From assembly GCA_945878555.1 (NCBI GenBank), contig CAMDWI010000018.1, positions 26,357 through 90,356 on the forward strand: a stretch of 64,000 nucleotides of DNA, written 5' to 3'. The translations under genes were made by a program, and so were the position numbers. Each line of letters opens with the position of its first letter. Position 1 is the stretch's first letter. Shown piece by piece: positions 10,599 through 18,863 of the stretch. Source of the DNA: Klebsiella pneumoniae. GTDB lineage: Bacteria; Pseudomonadota; Gammaproteobacteria; Eutrophobiales; Eutrophobiaceae. The notes under the pieces are model-generated. The model was not told the DNA's origin, did no database searches, and saw only the letters and a list, made by a program, of their open reading frames with translations.

Positions 10599-11657
10599 TT
10601 AATTCGTTGAATTCAAGGCACTACCGAGCATTTTGGCGGTGATATCGACTATTGGAATGATCCGCTCATAGTCCATACGCGTCGGTCCAATGACGCCCAG
10701 TACACCCAGTATCCTGCCATCCACTGCATAGGGTGAGGTCACTATACTGCAGTTATCCAGCACTTCATAACCGGATTCCTCACCAATAAATATCTGCACC
10801 CCTTTTGCATTGACCGACTGCTCCAGCAGGTGCAACAGGTCACGTTTCCGGTTAAAACTTTCAAACAGCCGTTTTAGCTTGTCCACATCACTGAGCTCGG
10901 CAAATCCCATCAGATTGGTCTGGCCGGCCAGTACATAATCTTCCCGGTGTCCGTCCTGGTTAAACGCATGGGTAGCGACTTCAATCGCGGTCTGCATAAT
11001 CCGGTTCACATCATCCTTCATCGTTTGCAGGTCGACCAGCAAGGTTTCCCGGACCTTTTCCAGGTCCTTGCCCGCGCAGGTCTGGTTGAGAAAATTCGAG
11101 GCCTCCTGCAACTCGGTAACACTATAGCGTCTTGCTGTATGGATGACCCGATTCTGGATCTCCTTGTCATTCATAATCAAGATGACCAGCACCCTGTTGT
11201 CACTCATGGCGACAAACTCAATCTGCCTGAGTATCTGCTTCTCCTGCCGCGGCAAGGTCACCACGCCGGCAAGGCTGGTGATTTCCGACAACATGCTGGA
11301 GGTCTTTTCCATCAACACCTGCACGTTATGTTCGGCTTCCAGCTCCCGGGCAATGTGATGGATGTCCTGCTGACTGATGTTATCCACCCGTAGCAGGCGA
11401 TCAACAAACAGGCGATACCCTTTAACTGTTGGTATGCGTCCGGCCGAGGTATGCGGGGAATGCAACAGGCCGAGGTCCTCCAGGTCTGCCATGATATTGC
11501 GGATCGTGGCCGGACTGAGGTCCATATTCAGATCGCGGGCCAGCGTCCTTGAACCCACAGGCTGTCCATCGCTGATGAAATGTTCTACCAGTGCCTTGAA
11601 CAGGTAAAGATTACGTTCGGAGAGCTGGAAAGGATCGTTGCCGGGTTGTTTAGCCAT
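10599..11657 (-). CDS. hrcA: Heat-inducible transcription repressor HrcA
   Basis: A 352-residue HrcA. It has an N-terminal winged helix (GSRTLARDLNMDLSPATIRN, about residues 36-55) followed by a GAF-like dimerisation domain and a C-terminal region with the family motif SPYAVDGRILGVLGVIGPTRM. HrcA represses chaperone genes by binding CIRCE inverted repeats (TTAGCACTC-N9-GAGTGCTAA). I see no CIRCE in the hrcA, grpE or dnaK upstream regions, so its target, perhaps groESL, probably lies outside this window. It diverges from nadK. Confidence 0.95.
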   Translation of the reverse strand: MAKQPGNDPFQLSERNLYLFKALVEHFISDGQPVGSRTLARDLNMDLSPATIRNIMADLEDLGLLHSPHTSAGRIPTVKGYRLFVDRLLRVDNISQQDIHHIARELEAEHNVQVLMEKTSSMLSEITSLAGVVTLPRQEKQILRQIEFVAMSDNRVLVILIMNDKEIQNRVIHTARRYSVTELQEASNFLNQTCAGKDLEKVRETLLVDLQTMKDDVNRIMQTAIEVATHAFNQDGHREDYVLAGQTNLMGFAELSDVDKLKRLFESFNRKRDLLHLLEQSVNAKGVQIFIGEESGYEVLDNCSIVTSPYAVDGRILGVLGVIGPTRMDYERIIPIVDITAKMLGSALNSTN

Positions 11658-11780
11658 ACTGGTATGATATTACAAAAATGTTTATAAAAATCCAGCTATC
11701 TGTATAAACCTGAATAAAACATGATTGGCGGATGTATGCTTACATGCTAATTTTAGCGGCAGTAACCAAAGGACCGGGCT

Positions 11781-12644
11781 ATGTTCAAGAAAATCGTATT
11801 GATAACCAACAGCTATACCAAGGTCATCTCGGACACGCTGAATACCGTCATCTCTGTACTGGAAAGCCGAAATATCGGGGTTTTTCTTGATAAATATTGC
11901 GGTGAGCTGGTTCCCGGTTCCACCCACCCACAGGTCAGCCCGCACACGTTTGAAAACGGCGATTATGACCTCGCTATCGCCATCGGCGGCGACGGTACCA
12001 TGCTGAAGGCGGCGCATATGGTTGCCGACCATGATATCCCCCTGCTGGGGATCAACCGGGGACGCCTCGGTTTTCTGGCTGACATCCCGGCCAATTCGGT
12101 TGAGATCATGCTCGAGAAAATCCTCGATGGTGAATATGTCGAGGATCTGCGGTTCCAGCTGCATTGTCAGGTTGACCGCGATGAGGAGATCCTATTTGAA
12201 AGTGACGCGTTTAATGACGTCATCCTGCAGAAGGGCAATATCGGCAAGCTGATCGGTTTTGAAACCTATGTGAACGGTACCTATGTGCATAGTCAACGCG
12301 GTGACGGCATGATAGTGGCAACGCCGACCGGCTCTACCGCGTATGCCTTGTCCGGCGGCGGGCCGATTATTCATCCTTCGCTCGATGCCCTGGTACTCGT
12401 ACCGATCTGCCCGCATACACTCAGCAACCGCCCGATCGTGATACACGGTAATAGCCGGGTGGAAATTATCATGCAGGAATCGACCATAGAACGCGGCAGC
12501 CTTACCTGTGATGGTGAAATCATCTGCCAGCTCGCCGAAGGGGACCGGCTGACTGTCTTCAAGAAAGACCGGAAGATCCGCCTGATTCATCCTGCCAACT
12601 ATGATCATTACAGCGTCTTGCGCGCCAAGCTTGCCTGGGGTTAA
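11781..12644 (+). CDS. nadK: NAD kinase
   Basis: A 287-residue ATP-NAD kinase that phosphorylates NAD to NADP in the cytoplasm. The diagnostic GGDGT motif is at residues 69-73 with the catalytic aspartate Asp71, and the conserved TPTGSTAYALSGGGPI block is at about 181-196. Length matches E. coli NadK. It sits directly upstream of recN (15-base gap), the standard gammaproteobacterial pairing, and diverges from hrcA. Confidence 0.97.
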   Translation: MFKKIVLITNSYTKVISDTLNTVISVLESRNIGVFLDKYCGELVPGSTHPQVSPHTFENGDYDLAIAIGGDGTMLKAAHMVADHDIPLLGINRGRLGFLADIPANSVEIMLEKILDGEYVEDLRFQLHCQVDRDEEILFESDAFNDVILQKGNIGKLIGFETYVNGTYVHSQRGDGMIVATPTGSTAYALSGGGPIIHPSLDALVLVPICPHTLSNRPIVIHGNSRVEIIMQESTIERGSLTCDGEIICQLAEGDRLTVFKKDRKIRLIHPANYDHYSVLRAKLAWG

Positions 12645-12659
12645 ACCGGTTCTCGTTGC

Positions 12660-14345
12660 ATGTTGATACAGCTGCACATCCGTCATTTTGTCATTATCGA
12701 TCAACTGGACCTGCAGTTCGACAGTGGCATGACCGTGCTGACCGGTGAAACCGGCGCCGGCAAATCGATCCTGATCGATGCGCTCGGGCTGGTGCTCGGC
12801 GACAAGGCCGATACCTCGATGATCCGCGACGGACAGGAACGCGCCGAAATTGTGGCCACGTTTCTCGCAGGGCAGTCTGGCCCCGTCCGCGACATCCTCG
12901 AAGAACAGGCCATTGCAGCGGATGACAATGAACTGGTCCTGCGCAGGGTAATCAGTCGCGACGGACGGTCACGGGCATTTATCAACAGCAGTCCGGTCCC
13001 CATCCAGTTGTTAAAAACGCTGGGAGAACATCTGATCGACATCCACGGACAGCATGCACACCAGTCACTGATGAACCGCCATGCCCAGCGTGCACTGCTT
13101 GACAGCTACGCAGCACACCCGGACTTGCAGGATGCTGTCCGGACCTGCTGGCAGACATGGAATACCGCGAGCCGTTTGCTCGCAGAGGCAAGCACGGTTT
13201 CCGGTGACCATGAGTCCACGATTACGCTGTTGAAATACCAGGTTCAGGAGCTGGAGGAACTCGCACCGGAGGGTGACGAATATGACCGGCTGGATGAAGA
13301 CTACAAGCGACTCGCGAATGTGAGTCGTCTGCAACTGACAACCAGTACGATACTGGCCGATTTGAATGAAAACGATCTGGCAGTTGACGCCACGCTACAC
13401 AATGCGATACGCGAACTGAAAGACCTTACAAGATTTGATTCAGGTCTGAATACCGCGATTGAACTGCTGGATAATGCCTCAATCCAGCTGGCCGAAGCCG
13501 TTACTGAACTGAAGGCCTGCAACAGTCGATTTGAATCCGACCCGGAACAACTGGGCAGGATCGAAAAACGGCTGGACCGCCTGCATGAAATGGCACGCAA
13601 GCACCATGTCCCTGCCCGCCAACTGGCCGCTCACTTGCAACAACTCCAGGACCAACTGGATCGGCTGGTCAACAGCCGTGAGGCAGTCGGCAGGCTGCTA
13701 CAGGAACAGGCACAGACACTGACACAGTACCAGCAAACCGCACAAAAACTCTCGAAAAGCCGTATCAAGGCAGCAAAAAAAATGGCGGAGGAAGTATCCG
13801 GGCGCTTGCGCGGACTGGGTATGCCAGAGGCACAGTTGCTCATCCAGATTAGCCAGGGTGAACCTGAAACACCCCAGGCCGGTGGCATCGACCAGGTAGA
13901 GTTTCTGGTCAGCATGAATCCGGGCCAGGCACCCCAGCCGATGCGCAAGGTGGCCTCCGGTGGCGAACTGTCACGTATCAGTCTGGCGATCCAGATCATC
14001 AGCAAGGATGAACATGGTATTCCAACGCTGATATTTGATGAGGTGGATGCGGGTATCGGTGGTGGAACTGCCGAGATTGTCGGCAAGTTGCTGAAGGAAC
14101 TGGCTCAACACCACCAGTTATTCTGCGTGACCCATCTGGCACAGGTGGCCTCGCAGGCACATCACCATTTCCAGGTCAGCAAGCAGGCAATGGCAGACAG
14201 TACGCAGGTCGAGGTAAAACCCTTGTTACGCGAAGAACGCGTTGATGAGATTGCCAGAATGATCGGCGGTATACGAATTTCAGAGAAGACCCGCGCGCAT
14301 GCGAAAGAGATGCTGGCGGAGTCGGTCAAGGCCCGGAGTGGCTAG
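12660..14345 (+). CDS. recN: DNA repair protein RecN
   Basis: A 561-residue SMC-like ATPase for double-strand-break repair. The Walker A motif GETGAGKS is at residues 29-36; a long coiled coil fills the centre; the ABC signature ASGGELSRI and Walker B LIFDEVDAGIGG lie near residues 435-470. Length is typical. It appears to be co-transcribed with nadK. In E. coli recN is SOS-induced, but no clear LexA box (CTG-N10-CAG) is visible in the short gap before it. Confidence 0.97.
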   Translation: MLIQLHIRHFVIIDQLDLQFDSGMTVLTGETGAGKSILIDALGLVLGDKADTSMIRDGQERAEIVATFLAGQSGPVRDILEEQAIAADDNELVLRRVISRDGRSRAFINSSPVPIQLLKTLGEHLIDIHGQHAHQSLMNRHAQRALLDSYAAHPDLQDAVRTCWQTWNTASRLLAEASTVSGDHESTITLLKYQVQELEELAPEGDEYDRLDEDYKRLANVSRLQLTTSTILADLNENDLAVDATLHNAIRELKDLTRFDSGLNTAIELLDNASIQLAEAVTELKACNSRFESDPEQLGRIEKRLDRLHEMARKHHVPARQLAAHLQQLQDQLDRLVNSREAVGRLLQEQAQTLTQYQQTAQKLSKSRIKAAKKMAEEVSGRLRGLGMPEAQLLIQISQGEPETPQAGGIDQVEFLVSMNPGQAPQPMRKVASGGELSRISLAIQIISKDEHGIPTLIFDEVDAGIGGGTAEIVGKLLKELAQHHQLFCVTHLAQVASQAHHHFQVSKQAMADSTQVEVKPLLREERVDEIARMIGGIRISEKTRAHAKEMLAESVKARSG

Positions 14346-14348
14346 CTG

Positions 14349-14762
14349 TCAGACCTTGTCTTTGGGTACTACATACAGCACAAGGTTGTGGTCGTGTAAC
14401 TGGTAACCAAACTCGTCAGCGATCCTCTGCTGCAGTTTTTCAATCTCTTCATTCTCAAACTCAATGACCTTGCCGGTCTTCAGGCAGACCATATGATCAT
14501 GATGGCTACCCTGATCGATCTCGAACACGGAATGCCCTGAATCAAAATTATGCCGTTTGACCAGACCTGCCGCCTCAAACTGGGTCAGTACACGATATAC
14601 GGTCGCCAGTCCCACTTCTTCACCTGCATCGAGTAACGACTTGTACACATCCTCGGCGCTCATGTGTTTCAGTCTGGAACCTTCCATGATTTCCAGTATG
14701 CGCAGCCTCGGCAGAGTCGCCTTCAGTCCGGCCTTTTTGAGATCCTGAGCTTCCATTGTCAT
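14349..14762 (-). CDS. fur: Ferric uptake regulator Fur
   Basis: A 137-residue Fur: an N-terminal winged helix (KKAGLKATLPRLRILE) and a C-terminal metal-binding domain with HHDH at residues 87-90 and Cys93. E. coli Fur has a second cysteine at 96; here that position is Thr, so the C4 structural zinc site is altered, which is also seen in Fur of some other bacteria. It probably represses the hemP-TonB operon at 24.2-27.4 kb through the box at 27405-27419. An alternative start is the ATG at codon 3. It converges on recN and diverges from bamE. Confidence 0.95.
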   Translation of the reverse strand: MTMEAQDLKKAGLKATLPRLRILEIMEGSRLKHMSAEDVYKSLLDAGEEVGLATVYRVLTQFEAAGLVKRHNFDSGHSVFEIDQGSHHDHMVCLKTGKVIEFENEEIEKLQQRIADEFGYQLHDHNLVLYVVPKDKV

Positions 14763-14847
14763 AAATAATATCTGATAAATGCCCTATTAGATTGGTCGGA
14801 ATTATAACGTATGTTACGAAATTATTCCCGCAACAATCAATACTGCT

Positions 14848-14874
14848 TTGAATAATCTGGCTTTGCGGTAGAAT
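14848..14874 (+). promoter_or_regulatory. Possible sigma70 promoter of bamE
   Basis: TTGAAT (14848-14853) and TAGAAT (14869-14874) are separated by 15 bases, shorter than the preferred 17, and lie 36 bases before the bamE ATG in the fur-bamE divergent gap. Confidence 0.35.
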
Positions 14875-14909
14875 ATTAAAAGTTTCCCGGAAAATATCTC
14901 GTAATTCAT

Positions 14910-15416
14910 ATGTCTACAAATGCTCGATTATCGGTACTTATTTCACTGTTACTTCTGACGGCGTGCAGCTCTGACGGCGATGTCAGGATACCCGGCCTGT
15001 ATCGTATCGACATCCAGCAGGGCAATGTCATCGACCAGACGATGATAGACAAGTTACGGCCCGGAATGGACAAGAACCAGGTCCACTTTATCCTGGGCAC
15101 CCCGGCTGTGATTGACCCGTTTCATACCGACCAGTGGGAATATATCTATACGATGGCGGAATCCGGGGATAATCGCGAACAACGCCATTTACGCATCCAC
15201 TTCAAAGAGGAAAAAATCGCCTATATCGATGGCGATGTGATCTCCACCGGACGCATACCCGGGGATGCACTCCGGCAGTCCCGCACTGTGGAAGTCCCGT
15301 TAAAGGACAAGAGTACAGATGGTTTCTTCAGCAGACTGTTTCGATCCTTACCCTTTACCGGCGATGACAAACCGGCCGCTGCCAAACCGGCGGAACCTGA
15401 GGAAAAGAAGGAATAG
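14910..15416 (+). CDS. bamE: Outer membrane assembly lipoprotein BamE (SmpA)
   Basis: A 168-residue lipoprotein with a signal peptide ending in the lipobox LTAC (Cys19). It has the SmpA/OmlA fold motifs YRIDIQQGNVIDQ, LRPGMDKNQVHFILGTP and the W-x-Y strand DQWEYIY. BamE is a small subunit of the BAM complex that inserts beta-barrel proteins into the outer membrane. The C-terminal ~55 residues form a charged Pro/Ala/Lys-rich tail beyond the E. coli length (113 residues). The divergent fur-bamE arrangement is common in gammaproteobacteria. Confidence 0.94.
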   Translation: MSTNARLSVLISLLLLTACSSDGDVRIPGLYRIDIQQGNVIDQTMIDKLRPGMDKNQVHFILGTPAVIDPFHTDQWEYIYTMAESGDNREQRHLRIHFKEEKIAYIDGDVISTGRIPGDALRQSRTVEVPLKDKSTDGFFSRLFRSLPFTGDDKPAAAKPAEPEEKKE

Positions 15417-15448
15417 TCTACGCAGCGCTCTTCCGCAACACCCGCGCC

Positions 15449-16336
15449 GTGATGCTGTGCGCACGGTTCTGTATCGGCACCCTGCTGTTACTACTGTCCT
15501 GGCATAGTCACGCCGGGATCGAGGTGACCGATGACAGTGGAGACCTGGTCAGGCTGGCACAACCTGCCAAACGCATCATCAGCCTGGCTCCTAACCTGAC
15601 CGAGCTGTTATTTGCAGCGGGTGCCGGTACAAAAATCGTCGGTACGGTACGCCACAGTGACTACCCGGCGGCGGCCAGTCAGATCCCGCTGATCGGTGAT
15701 TCATTCAACCTCGATATCGAAGCGATCATGAAGCTGCAACCGGATCTGATCCTGCTATGGCAAAGCGGTACCGGTGAACCGGCCTGGCGCAAATTGAAGG
15801 CGCTCGGTTTAACCGTTTACCGCGCCGAACCCGATACACTGGAAAAGATCGCCTCCTCGCTGGAACGATTCGGGCAACTGGCAGATACCTCAACAATAGC
15901 CAATAAACAAAGTCGTGAGCTACGTGAACAGATAGCTCACCTTGGCAAACTGTATACCCACAAACCGGTTGTCAGGGTCTTCTACCAGTTCTGGGACAAA
16001 CCAATCTACACCGTGAATGGCCAACACCTGATCAGCCATATCATCGAACTGTGCGGCGGGCAGAATATTTACGCGGAACTCGGGACATTAACGCCTCGAA
16101 TCAATCCGGAATCGGTACTTGAACGTAACCCGGAGGTCATCATCGCCAGCGGAGTAGACGAGACGCCACCGGCCTGGCTGGACTACTGGAAACATTGGCC
16201 AGAGTTGACCGCCAATCAACGCGACCAGATATTTTATATTCCTCCCGACTACCTGCAACGGCATACACCCCGGGTAATGACCGGTGCATCACGCCTGTGT
16301 GAGTATATTGATCGCGCGCGTCAAACCACGCACTAG
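15449..16336 (+). CDS. Periplasmic cobalamin/iron-chelate-binding protein (BtuF-like)
   Basis: A 295-residue class III periplasmic binding protein. A hydrophobic signal peptide (GTLLLLLSWHSHAG) is followed by the conserved PAKRIISLAPNLTELLFAAG block and a two-lobed fold joined by a long helix. It matches the BtuF/FecB family that delivers corrinoids or ferric chelates to a BtuCD-type importer, whose ATPase and permease genes converge on it (16343-18123). No B12 riboswitch is visible upstream, so corrinoid specificity is likely but not proven. The start is a GTG immediately followed by an in-frame ATG. Confidence 0.8.
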   Translation: MMLCARFCIGTLLLLLSWHSHAGIEVTDDSGDLVRLAQPAKRIISLAPNLTELLFAAGAGTKIVGTVRHSDYPAAASQIPLIGDSFNLDIEAIMKLQPDLILLWQSGTGEPAWRKLKALGLTVYRAEPDTLEKIASSLERFGQLADTSTIANKQSRELREQIAHLGKLYTHKPVVRVFYQFWDKPIYTVNGQHLISHIIELCGGQNIYAELGTLTPRINPESVLERNPEVIIASGVDETPPAWLDYWKHWPELTANQRDQIFYIPPDYLQRHTPRVMTGASRLCEYIDRARQTTH

Positions 16337-16342
16337 CTCCCA

Positions 16343-17110
16343 TCACTCGGGATAAAACAACCTGACTTTGCCCTGCTCGACCGCACTGATCGCATGACCA
16401 TACAACTTGCGCAGATTGTCCACTGTAATGACGTCATCGACCCGGCCACTGATACGCGTATCCGCATCGATCATTAATAGTGCATGCGTACAAAAGCGCG
16501 GTACCAGATTCACATCCTGCAACACCATGACCGCACCACCCGCAGTACGCCGGACCTGTTGAACCACCATATCAAGCAAGACCATCTGCTGATGCACATC
16601 CAGATGGTTGGTCGGTTCATCCAGTAACCAGATCCGGGGCTGCTGGACCAGCATCGTTGCAATCGCAAGTCGTCGCCGCTCACCTCCGGACAAGGTCGCA
16701 ACCTGCCTGGAGGCAAGGCCCGCGAGCGATACCTGTTCAAGCGCTGCCCTGCAGAGCTCCACATCTGCCCTGCTCTCCCAGGCCCAGGAGGACAGGTGTG
16801 GATATCGTCCCATCAACACTGTTTCCAGCACGGTTGCCGGAAAGGTATCCTGACTGTCCTGGAACAACATCCCGATGGATGCTGCAATCGTCTTGCGGTC
16901 ATAGGTAGCCAGCGGACGATCTGCCAGACAAACCTGACCACTCAGCGGATGACGCAAGCCACCCAGCGTATGTAACAAGGTGGTTTTACCAATACCGTTC
17001 GGGCCGAGTACACCCCAGATCTGATCGGCTTCCAGACAAAAATCAAGCCGGTTGGCCAATGGTTTGCCGCCATTGGCGAGAGAGATGGAATTCGCACAAA
17101 GCAGACTCAT
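16343..17110 (-). CDS. ABC transporter ATP-binding protein (BtuD/FhuC type)
   Basis: A 255-residue ABC ATPase with Walker A GPNGIGKTT (about residues 37-45), the signature LSGGERRR, and Walker B IWLLDEPTNHLD. It powers the import of vitamin B12 or ferric siderophores at the inner membrane with the permease upstream. Its start overlaps the permease stop (ATGA), so the two are translationally coupled. The binding-protein gene is on the opposite strand, ending 6 bases away. Confidence 0.88.
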   Translation of the reverse strand: MSLLCANSISLANGGKPLANRLDFCLEADQIWGVLGPNGIGKTTLLHTLGGLRHPLSGQVCLADRPLATYDRKTIAASIGMLFQDSQDTFPATVLETVLMGRYPHLSSWAWESRADVELCRAALEQVSLAGLASRQVATLSGGERRRLAIATMLVQQPRIWLLDEPTNHLDVHQQMVLLDMVVQQVRRTAGGAVMVLQDVNLVPRFCTHALLMIDADTRISGRVDDVITVDNLRKLYGHAISAVEQGKVRLFYPE

Positions 17111-18123
17111 GTGCGCTGTCTGTACACGACGGTTTGCAGCAATACGAGAAACAACGGTACACCGATCATCGCTGTAAGCACGCCGACCGGTAATTGTTCC
17201 GGTGCCAGAATGGAGCGGGCCAACCCGTCAGCAATGACCAGCAGACTGCCACCGAGCATGACCGATACCGGTAACAATATCCTGTGGTCACTGCCAAATA
17301 ATATACGTGCCAGATGCGGCACGACCAGACCGATAAACCCGATGCTGCCCGCCTGCATCACCGCCGTGGCGGTCAATAACGAGGCGGCGAAATAACAGAA
17401 ATATTGCAGGCGACCCACACCGAGGCCAAGCGCGGCCGCATTCAGTTCTCCTGAGGCAAGCAGATTCATGCCGCGCGCATGGGTCAGACATGCAATCAAC
17501 AGGCCTGCGAGGATAACCGGGTTCCAGAGCGTGTCCTGCCCATACGAAAGGTCTCCCATCAGCCAGAACAACATCCCGTGCAATTGATCCGGCGGGCTTA
17601 CCGCCAGCAGAAAACTGATCATCGCTCCCCATCCGGCAGCGATCACCACACCCGTCAATAAAATCCGCAACGGGTTCCAGTTATTACCCGGTCGTGACAA
17701 CATGAATACGAGCACAATGGAAAACAATGCACCCGCGAACGCGCTACCGTTGACCAGCCAGCCACCGAGTCCTGCCAGCATCGCCAGCAACGCAAACACT
17801 GCCGCACCACCGGAGACGCCGAGCACGTACGGATCAGCCAGCGGGTTACGCAGCAGGATCTGCATCAGACACCCGGCGAGTGCGAGCATGCCACCTACAT
17901 ACATCCCGGCCAGTACCCGCGGCAGGCGTATCTCCAGCACAATACGTTCATTCAATACCGAGGGATCCCCGGACAGTATTCTGAAAATTTCAGAAATAGA
18001 GATGTCCGCACTACCCAGACACAAGGCCGTCAGCATCGACAGGCCACAAAATACGAACACGGCTGCAATCAACAGAAAATAACGTGATGACAATACCGGA
18101 ATGACTGGTCTGAAAACAGGCAT
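17107..18123 (-). CDS. FecCD/BtuC-family ABC transporter permease
   Basis: A 338-residue integral membrane protein with about ten hydrophobic segments and FecCD family motifs (ILLRNPLADPYVLGVSGGA near residue 90 and IGFIGLVVPHLARILFG near 255). It forms the channel of a corrinoid or iron-chelate importer. It is the first gene of a coupled permease-ATPase pair and lies directly downstream of rnfH (adjacent stop and start). The importer interrupts the usual bamE-rnfH neighbourhood. Confidence 0.88.
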   Translation of the reverse strand: MPVFRPVIPVLSSRYFLLIAAVFVFCGLSMLTALCLGSADISISEIFRILSGDPSVLNERIVLEIRLPRVLAGMYVGGMLALAGCLMQILLRNPLADPYVLGVSGGAAVFALLAMLAGLGGWLVNGSAFAGALFSIVLVFMLSRPGNNWNPLRILLTGVVIAAGWGAMISFLLAVSPPDQLHGMLFWLMGDLSYGQDTLWNPVILAGLLIACLTHARGMNLLASGELNAAALGLGVGRLQYFCYFAASLLTATAVMQAGSIGFIGLVVPHLARILFGSDHRILLPVSVMLGGSLLVIADGLARSILAPEQLPVGVLTAMIGVPLFLVLLQTVVYRQRT

Positions 18124-18411
18124 CTAGCTGACCGGCTTGCCCCGGCGGGCCACCCTGTTCCGTCTGGCCTCTTTCGGATCCGCCTTTAGTGGACGACAAA
18201 TCTCGACACGGTCGCCGTTGCCTAACACCGTCGTGCCACTGCACGTCTTGCCGTAAAGGCCCAGCCTGTCTGCCACGGGAAACAACTGTGGATAACGTTC
18301 AGCCAGACCGGATTGCGCTATGGCCTCCATCACCGTGGTACCTTCAGGCACCTGGAGGGGGATCAGCACAACCTCCCGATCAACTGCACAGGCGATCTCT
18401 ATTTTCAGCAT
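18124..18411 (-). CDS. rnfH: RnfH family ubiquitin-like protein
   Basis: A 95-residue small beta-grasp protein with the RnfH pattern EVVLIPLQVPEGTTVMEAI near the N-terminus, GLYGKTCSGTTVLGNGDRVEICRPL in the middle, and a basic RNRVARRGK tail. The cellular role of RnfH is unsettled. It overlaps the 3' end of ratA by 7 bases, as in E. coli, where the two form a ratAB operon. Confidence 0.9.
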   Translation of the reverse strand: MLKIEIACAVDREVVLIPLQVPEGTTVMEAIAQSGLAERYPQLFPVADRLGLYGKTCSGTTVLGNGDRVEICRPLKADPKEARRNRVARRGKPVS

Positions 18412-18857
18412 AACTGCCTCTGACCATGGATTTTACCGGCGCGGTCTACAAACGAGTTGACCAGTGAATTCATGAACTGGTTGAAAACCGGACTCAAGGT
18501 CAGCTTGAGCAGCTTGCTCCTGAATTCAAAATTCATGTCGAGTTCAATTCTGCACAAGCCCGCACCGGCCGGTTCAAATCGCCAGCTACCATTCAGATAA
18601 CTGAACGGACCGCTGATCAGCCTGACGTCAATCTGCCTGCCCGGACGCATGGTATTCTCGGTGGTAAAGGTCTGTTTGATCCTGCCGGTGGCCAGAGAAA
18701 CAGACGCCGTCAGTCCGGTATCGCTTCGATTATGTACTGATGCCCCTGTACACCAGGGCAGGAATTCCGGATAGGCCTCAATATCATTAACCAGTGCATA
18801 CATCTGCTCTGCGGTATACGGCACCACAGCGGTTTTACTTATATTGCCCACGCTCAC
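18405..18857 (-). CDS. ratA: RatA family protein (START/coenzyme Q-binding fold)
   Basis: A 150-residue START-domain protein. Family motifs include PYTAEQMYALVNDIEAYPEFLPWC (positions about 13-36) and the C-terminal LVNSFVDRA. E. coli RatA has been reported to block 70S ribosome assembly as a toxin, whereas its eukaryotic relatives (Coq10) bind ubiquinone, so the biological role here is uncertain. It is the first gene of a ratA-rnfH pair and lies near smpB, as expected. Confidence 0.9.
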   Translation of the reverse strand: MSVGNISKTAVVPYTAEQMYALVNDIEAYPEFLPWCTGASVHNRSDTGLTASVSLATGRIKQTFTTENTMRPGRQIDVRLISGPFSYLNGSWRFEPAGAGLCRIELDMNFEFRSKLLKLTLSPVFNQFMNSLVNSFVDRAGKIHGQRQLC

Positions 18858-18863
18858 ATCACC

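Noticed and set aside
12645..12659. LexA box before recN
   Set aside because: The 15-base gap contains no CTG-N10-CAG; SOS control, if any, must act upstream of nadK or is absent.
15417..15448. B12 riboswitch before the BtuF-like gene
   Set aside because: The gap to bamE is only 32 bases, too short for a cobalamin riboswitch.
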